Position numbers and translations under genes: made by a program
Notes under the pieces: model-generated
What the model was told of the DNA's origin: nothing
The model's input: only the letters and a program-made list of their open reading frames with translations
The model's database searches: none
NCBI GenBank assembly: GCA_023425025.1
Contig: JAFADG010000044.1
Location: 62,001 to 126,000, forward strand
Length of the DNA: 64,000 nucleotides
Direction: 5' to 3'
Source: Bacillota bacterium
GTDB lineage: Bacteria; Bacillota; Clostridia; Christensenellales; Aristaeellaceae
Shown: positions 60,196 through 64,000 of the stretch, piece by piece
How positions within the stretch are numbered: the first letter of the stretch is position 1
How the letters are laid out: each line of letters begins with the position of its first letter

Positions 60196-61203
60196 TCATC
60201 CCAACGCCTGAATTTGCGACCATACCCTCTCATCCACCGGTATGCCGTCCCGCAGGTTCTTCTCCCTGGTTTCCCGCATGCGCTGGCCCGGGTAGACGAT
60301 CCGCTCCGTATTCGCATCCTTTTTGGAGGCCAGCAGATACGCCACCGCGTCGTCTGCGATCCGGTCCGATATTTCCTTTAGCGCAACCGCACGGTAGTTG
60401 ATGGCGATAAACATTTGTGAAAGGCCGTGCTCGTCACCCGGGAGCCTTCCAACCCCAAGGGTCGTGTTTCCCAGGGACATGCAGCCGGCAAACAGGTCCA
60501 GCAAAAAGGAAAGCCCCGCACCCTTCCAGTATCCCGTGGGCAGAATGCGGCGGGACTGTATCACCTTCGCGGGATCGCGGGTCAAATTCCCCTCCTCGTC
60601 GAACCCGGCGTCGACGGGCATCTGGCGCCCGTTCAACTGCGCCAGTTCCAGCGCGCCGTACGAAAACTGGGAAGCCGCCATATCCAGCAGCACATGACCT
60701 TTTTCCCTGGGGATGGCCAGTACCATGGGATTATTGCCCAGGCGGGCCTCCACCGCGCCCCAGGTGGGCATGTTGGGTATGGTGTTGGAAAAGCAGATGG
60801 CGGCCATGCCGGCATCGCAGGCCTGATAACCGTAGGTGGCGGCGCGCATCCAATGGTTGGTGTTGCGCAGCGCCACCAGGCCAATGCCGTGCTCGCCGGC
60901 CAAGGCAATGGCGTGATCCATGGCCGCCGCCGCGTTTACAACACCCAGGCCAAGATTGCCGTCCATGCGCATCAGTGCGCCAAATTGATTCAGCACAACG
61001 GGATCGGCGTCCGTATGGACAATGCCCGCGTCGATATTCCGTATGAGCCTTGGAAAGCGGTTGATGCCATGGCTGTATACGCCTTCCAGGGAATTGCGCG
61101 CCATCTCATGCGCAACCTTGAACGCCTTTTCCTCCGGGCAGCGGCGGGATATCAGTATGCGTTTCAACTCGCCCCGTATCTTTTCAAAAGCAATATGCAG
61201 CAT
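60196..61203 (-). CDS. YiaK-type 2,3-diketo-L-gulonate (3-dehydro-L-gulonate) reductase
   Basis: 335 residues of the malate/L-lactate dehydrogenase (Ldh_2) family. It parallels E. coli YiaK from memory: ISRRCPEEKAF, GVYSHGINRFPRLI, GIGLVALRNTNHWMRAATYGYQA, MPTWGAVEARLGNNPMVLAIPR, LPVDAGF-like MPVDAGFDEEGNLT, RRILPTGYWKGAGLSFLLDL. The Ser-His in YSHGINR and His in NTNHWMR are active-site residues. No other pentose or ascorbate genes are nearby, so the pathway link is weak. It runs in the same direction as, and just downstream of, the Crp/Fnr gene. Confidence 0.87.
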   Translation of the reverse strand: MLHIAFEKIRGELKRILISRRCPEEKAFKVAHEMARNSLEGVYSHGINRFPRLIRNIDAGIVHTDADPVVLNQFGALMRMDGNLGLGVVNAAAAMDHAIALAGEHGIGLVALRNTNHWMRAATYGYQACDAGMAAICFSNTIPNMPTWGAVEARLGNNPMVLAIPREKGHVLLDMAASQFSYGALELAQLNGRQMPVDAGFDEEGNLTRDPAKVIQSRRILPTGYWKGAGLSFLLDLFAGCMSLGNTTLGVGRLPGDEHGLSQMFIAINYRAVALKEISDRIADDAVAYLLASKKDANTERIVYPGQRMRETREKNLRDGIPVDERVWSQIQALG

Positions 61204-61220
61204 GTATCCTTCCCCTTTTC

Positions 61221-61898
61221 CTACATTTCTTCCAGCCGCCTGCGCAGCGTGAAGCTGTTACGCTCAAAGGTCAGTATCCCTTCCTTTTGCAGCTTGCCAA
61301 GCTCGCTGGACATGGCGCTCCTGTCCACACAAAGGTAGTCCGCCAGCTCCTGCCGGTTGAATGGAATCAAAAAAGTCAAATTACCAGTCCGCTGGGATTG
61401 GGAGGACAAGTAATAGAGCAGCTTGTCTCGGGTGGTGCGCTTGGCCATGATCTCCATCTTTTCCGTCAGCAGCAGATTCTTCCTGGCCAGGATGGCCATC
61501 ATATTTTCAATCAGCCGGTTGTGAAAACCGCAGCAGTGGGGGCAGGTGCCGGTGACCCGCCACCCCTCGATCAAAAGAATCTGGCTTGGCTGGGTCGCCG
61601 CCACCGTGACCGGAAGCGCTTCCGCCCGTGCCAGGGCAAAGGTCTCGCCAAACAGGTCCCCCGGGCCGAATTCGCCAAGGATCGTCCTGTTGCCCAGCAG
61701 ATCCTCCCGGAACACCCGCACATTGCCTTCCAGCACGACGCCAAGATGCTTTGGCGTATCCCCTGCCATGAAAATGATCTGTCCCTTTTCATATTTCCGT
61801 TCTCCGCCGGAAAGGCAGGTGATCAATTGGCTAAGCTCCGCTTTGGCAATGCCCTGAAAAAGCGGCATTTTATCCAGCGCATCGGTTATATTTCTCAT
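61221..61898 (-). CDS. Crp/Fnr-family regulator with a CxxCC motif
   Basis: 225 residues. A cyclic-nucleotide-binding-like domain (about 10-115: GQIIFMAGDTPKHLGVVLEGNVRVF, FGPGDLFGET) and a helix-turn-helix of the Crp type at the end (FNRQELADYLCVDRSAMSSELGKLQ). Residues TGTCPHCCGFHNRL carry Cys119, Cys122 and Cys123, which might bind a cluster, haem or NO. GGGAG precedes the ATG at 61898. It is divergent from a ferredoxin-led redox operon and probably regulates it through the palindrome between them. Confidence 0.92.
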   Translation of the reverse strand: MRNITDALDKMPLFQGIAKAELSQLITCLSGGERKYEKGQIIFMAGDTPKHLGVVLEGNVRVFREDLLGNRTILGEFGPGDLFGETFALARAEALPVTVAATQPSQILLIEGWRVTGTCPHCCGFHNRLIENMMAILARKNLLLTEKMEIMAKRTTRDKLLYYLSSQSQRTGNLTFLIPFNRQELADYLCVDRSAMSSELGKLQKEGILTFERNSFTLRRRLEEM

Positions 61899-61912
61899 AA
61901 AATTCTCCCAAC

Positions 61913-61926
61913 GTTGTAAAAACAAC
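61913..61926. promoter_or_regulatory. Crp/Fnr-type palindrome between divergent genes
   Basis: GTTGT-AAAA-ACAAC, a perfect 14-base inverted repeat with the 5-4-5 geometry of FNR boxes. It lies 15 bases before the crp/fnr start and about 23 bases upstream of a TACAAT -10 (61949-61954) that faces the ferredoxin gene and lacks a good -35, as expected of an activator-dependent promoter. Confidence 0.55.
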
Positions 61927-61987
61927 AGACTTGACGGTTACAGTGTACTACAATCAAACCGTAAAAACAAGAAGGGAGCTTACGATA

Positions 61988-62698
61988 ATGCTTCGTCAAG
62001 TAATAAAGATCGATGAAGAAAAATGCAACGGCTGCGGCCTTTGCGCAAAAGCCTGCCATGAAGGGGCCATCGCCATGGTGGAGGGCAAAGCAAGGCTGAT
62101 ACGCGATGATTTTTGCGATGGTCTGGGCAATTGCCTGCCCGTATGCCCCACCGGCGCCATCACCTTTGAAGAAAGGGAAGCTGCGGCCTTCGACGAGGCC
62201 GCGGTGAAGCGGCATCAGGAGAACATGAATCTGCACCATCACAGCGAGGGCGGCTGCCCCGGCAGCAGGCTGCGCACCTTTGCCCGCGAAGATAAGCCCG
62301 CGCCCCAAACAGCCGCCGCCGCGGCGCCGCAAAGCGAGCTGAGGCAATGGCCGATCCAGTTAAAGCTGGTGCCGGTGACCGCGCCGTATTTGAACCATGC
62401 CAAGCTGCTGATCGCGGCGGACTGCGCCGCCTTCGCCCACGGAAACTTTCATCAGGCATTCATGAAAAATCATGTAACACTCATCGGCTGCCCAAAACTC
62501 GACAGTGTTGACTACACGCAAAAGCTGACGGACATACTGACCAGGAACGATATTCAAAGCGTGAAGGTCGTCCGCATGGAAGTGCCCTGCTGCTGCGGCC
62601 TGGAATATGCGCTGCGCCAGGCGATACAAAACAGCGGAAAATGGATTCCCTGGCAGGTTGTTGTTCTTTCCACCGACGGTGAAATATTGGACCAGTAG
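61988..62698 (+). CDS. Dicluster ferredoxin-domain protein
   Basis: 236 residues. N-terminal ferredoxin with two motifs, CNGCGLCAKACHEG and a second set CDGLGNCLPVCPTG (C-x5-C-x3-CP). A His-rich linker follows (NLHHHSEGGCPGS) and then a C-terminal domain with LLIAADCAAFAHG, VTLIGCPKLD and CCCGLEYALRQAI, an extra Cys triplet. This architecture recurs next to Crp/Fnr regulators in Clostridia and is likely part of an oxidative or nitrosative stress electron path; the reaction is unknown. AAGGGAGC precedes the ATG at 61988. Followed 12 bases later by the cupin gene. Confidence 0.9.
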   Translation: MLRQVIKIDEEKCNGCGLCAKACHEGAIAMVEGKARLIRDDFCDGLGNCLPVCPTGAITFEEREAAAFDEAAVKRHQENMNLHHHSEGGCPGSRLRTFAREDKPAPQTAAAAAPQSELRQWPIQLKLVPVTAPYLNHAKLLIAADCAAFAHGNFHQAFMKNHVTLIGCPKLDSVDYTQKLTDILTRNDIQSVKVVRMEVPCCCGLEYALRQAIQNSGKWIPWQVVVLSTDGEILDQ

Positions 62699-62710
62699 GA
62701 GGCAAAGCAT

Positions 62711-63058
62711 ATGGCAAAGATTTTGAAGAATTTCCCCCACGAGGAAACGGTGGCCCTGACCGCACAGGTGGAGGTGCTGCCCGGCCAGGTGGTCAGCAAA
62801 ACCCTGTCCCAGAACAAAGCGGTCAGCCTGACGCTGTTCGCCTTTGACAAGGGCGAGGAAATCAGCACCCACGAATCCAAGGGCGATGCCTTTGTCCATG
62901 TGCTGGAAGGCGAGGGCAGCTTTACCGTAAATGGGAAAGAGCACATCGTAAAGGCCGGGGAAGCGCTGGTGATGCCCGCCGGCAAGCCCCACGCGGTGTA
63001 TGCGTCCCACGCCTTCAAAATGCTGCTGACGGTGGTGTTCCCCAAGGAGGTATCCTGA
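62711..63058 (+). CDS. Cupin-domain protein
   Basis: 115 residues, single cupin barrel. Motif 1 ISTHESKGDAFVHVLEGEGSF (His and Glu type metal ligands), motif 2 EALVMPAGKPHAVYA. AGGAGG lies upstream of the ATG. In this neighbourhood (ferredoxin, DUF1858, DUF438) small cupins occur repeatedly in anaerobes; function unknown. Confidence 0.9.
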   Translation: MAKILKNFPHEETVALTAQVEVLPGQVVSKTLSQNKAVSLTLFAFDKGEEISTHESKGDAFVHVLEGEGSFTVNGKEHIVKAGEALVMPAGKPHAVYASHAFKMLLTVVFPKEVS

Positions 63059-63059
63059 T

Positions 63060-63293
63060 ATGGATAAGGTGCTGGACCTTGACGCTTCGGTTCACGCGCT
63101 GTGTGAACGGTACCCGGAGCTCAAGGAGATACTGCATGACATCGGTTTTACGGACATCGTAAAGCCCGGCATGCTGAACACCATGGGCCGGTTCATGACA
63201 CTGAAAAAGGGCGCCGCGCTGAAGAACATTCCCCTGGACGCGATTGGCGACAAGCTGAAAGAGTACGGGTTTACTGTGACGGAAAGGAAATAA
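63060..63293 (+). CDS. DUF1858-family small protein
   Basis: 77 residues. It reads VLDLDASVHALCERYPELKEILHDIGF, then MLNTMGRFMTLKKGAALKNIPLDAIGDKLKEYGF, the standard DUF1858 helical domain often fused to or beside DUF438 and hybrid-cluster genes. GGAGG precedes the ATG, which nearly touches the cupin stop. Function unknown; probably a nitrosative/oxygen stress accessory. Confidence 0.9.
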   Translation: MDKVLDLDASVHALCERYPELKEILHDIGFTDIVKPGMLNTMGRFMTLKKGAALKNIPLDAIGDKLKEYGFTVTERK

Positions 63294-63298
63294 AGCAT

Positions 63299-64000
63299 AT
63301 GAGCCGCGAAATCAACAACAGCGAACACAGGCAAAGGGTCATCCGCGATATCCTGAAACAGCTGCATGAAGGCAAGCCCGCGGAGGATGTCAAGGCGCAA
63401 TTCAAAGCCACTTTTGAGGGCGTATCCGCCCAGGAGATCGCCCAGGCGGAAAACGAGCTGATTGCCGGCGGGCTTCCCCCGGAAGAGATCCGCAACCTTT
63501 GCGACATTCACGCTTCGGTGGTTGGTGGCTCCATTGAAGAAATCCACCGTCCCGAAGATCCCGCACAGATTCCCGGCCATCCCGCCCACACGCTGAAGGC
63601 GGAAAACGCCGCCATCCAGCAGCTCATTGAAAGCAGCATCCGGCCCGAATTGCAGGAGTACCAGAAAAACGCCACAGGCAAGAGCCTGCAGGCGCTGAAA
63701 AAAGCGTTCGAGCCTATGGGGCAGGTGCATCTGCACTACTTAAGAAAGGAAAACCTGATCTTCCCGTATCTGGAACAGCACGGCATTACCGCGCCGCCCA
63801 AAGTCATGTGGGGTGTGGATGACGACATCCGCGCCATGATCAAGGAAGCCGTCCGCCTGTTGGCGGATGAAAGTGCCGATGCCCAGAATATCATCCGCAT
63901 GGTGGAATTTTCCCTGACAAAAACGTCTGAAATGATTTTCAAGGAAGAGAACATCCTTCTGCCCATGCTGCTGGAAACGCTGACCCAGGAGGAATGGGAT
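63299..64000 (+). CDS. DUF438 domain protein with hemerythrin-like domain (partial, runs off the right edge)
   Basis: The visible 234 residues start with DUF438 (REINNSEHRQRVIRDILKQLHEG to EEIRNLCDIHASVV, about 1-75). Next comes a hemerythrin-like four-helix bundle with HPAHTLKAEN, HLHYLRKENLIFPYLEQHG and EMIFKEENILLPML, whose His/Glu residues can hold a di-iron oxygen or NO site. Full members continue with a PAS domain. No stop codon appears before base 64000. Same operon as the preceding genes. Confidence 0.92.
   Translation, partial: MSREINNSEHRQRVIRDILKQLHEGKPAEDVKAQFKATFEGVSAQEIAQAENELIAGGLPPEEIRNLCDIHASVVGGSIEEIHRPEDPAQIPGHPAHTLKAENAAIQQLIESSIRPELQEYQKNATGKSLQALKKAFEPMGQVHLHYLRKENLIFPYLEQHGITAPPKVMWGVDDDIRAMIKEAVRLLADESADAQNIIRMVEFSLTKTSEMIFKEENILLPMLLETLTQEEWD

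Noticed and set aside
59949..60401. 150-residue plus-strand ORF upstream of the YiaK-type gene's 3' end
   Set aside because: Runs through two hairpins and into the antisense of a real gene, with no motif; treated as non-coding.

Overview
The window comes from a chromosome of an anaerobic, endospore-forming member of the Clostridia with fairly high G+C. Evidence for this: spoIIP and gpr sit side by side at the left edge; there is a rubrerythrin, a flavodiiron protein, a DUF438/DUF1858 redox cluster and a [4Fe-4S] serine dehydratase; and the der-plsY neighbourhood is typical of Firmicutes. The exact family is not certain; a Christensenellales- or Oscillospirales-like lineage would fit. I saw no rRNA, tRNA, CRISPR array, insertion sequence or prophage.

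Layout. 1-1539: sporulation genes spoIIP (cut by the edge) and gpr. 1612-5137: a MacA/MacB-type tripartite-like ABC export operon with a likely OmpR-family operator. 5335-8598: DUF512, der, plsY. 8955-9836: a lone, circularly permuted PstS-type binding protein. 9961-12203: a HAD hydrolase divergent from the two-subunit L-serine dehydratase. 12396-13398: a Fur-family regulator and rubrerythrin. 13482-25302: genes for peptide and D-amino-acid handling (S58 aminopeptidase, C26 amidohydrolase, oppABCDF, M55 D-aminopeptidase, M20 amidohydrolase, alanine racemase), ending in an AAC(6')-Ii-like acetyltransferase; a thioesterase and a YbaK protein lie upstream on the same strand. 26432-28562: an Rrf2 regulator with a MetN/MetI-like pair whose ATPase has lost most catalytic motifs. 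28881-33712: a complete livKHMGF branched-chain amino acid importer. 33819-37457: DUF362 ferredoxin protein, PHP phosphoesterase, MATE exporter. 37505-40414: a four-gene DNA-repair run (radical SAM, its TIGR03915-type partner, a small protein, Ogt). 40722-41455: TetR regulator plus a tiny membrane protein. 41491-46576: a glycosyltransferase-TPR protein with four related beta-rich surface-type proteins (three DUF6385-like and one DNRLRE-like), the least understood locus here. 46711-47574: tocopherol-cyclase-like protein. 47667-49533: flavodiiron protein and superoxide dismutase. 49635-54876: phosphonate-type importer phnDCEE with a cytoplasmic 5'-nucleotidase-like enzyme. 55059-59815: two-component system, ICMT-family methyltransferase, a gluzincin-like protein, rsgA. 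60196-64000: YiaK-type dehydrogenase, then a Crp/Fnr regulator divergent from a ferredoxin-cupin-DUF1858-DUF438 operon that runs off the right edge.

How it works together. Most of the window is nutrient uptake (peptides, branched-chain amino acids, phosphonate or phosphate esters) plus oxygen and nitrosative defence of a strict anaerobe. All four exported solute-binding proteins carry plain signal peptides with no lipobox cysteine, which is unusual for a single-membrane Firmicute. Start codons were moved from the longest possible position to the one with a good ribosome binding site wherever the sequence allowed; function calls are from motif and family recognition by eye, not from database searches.
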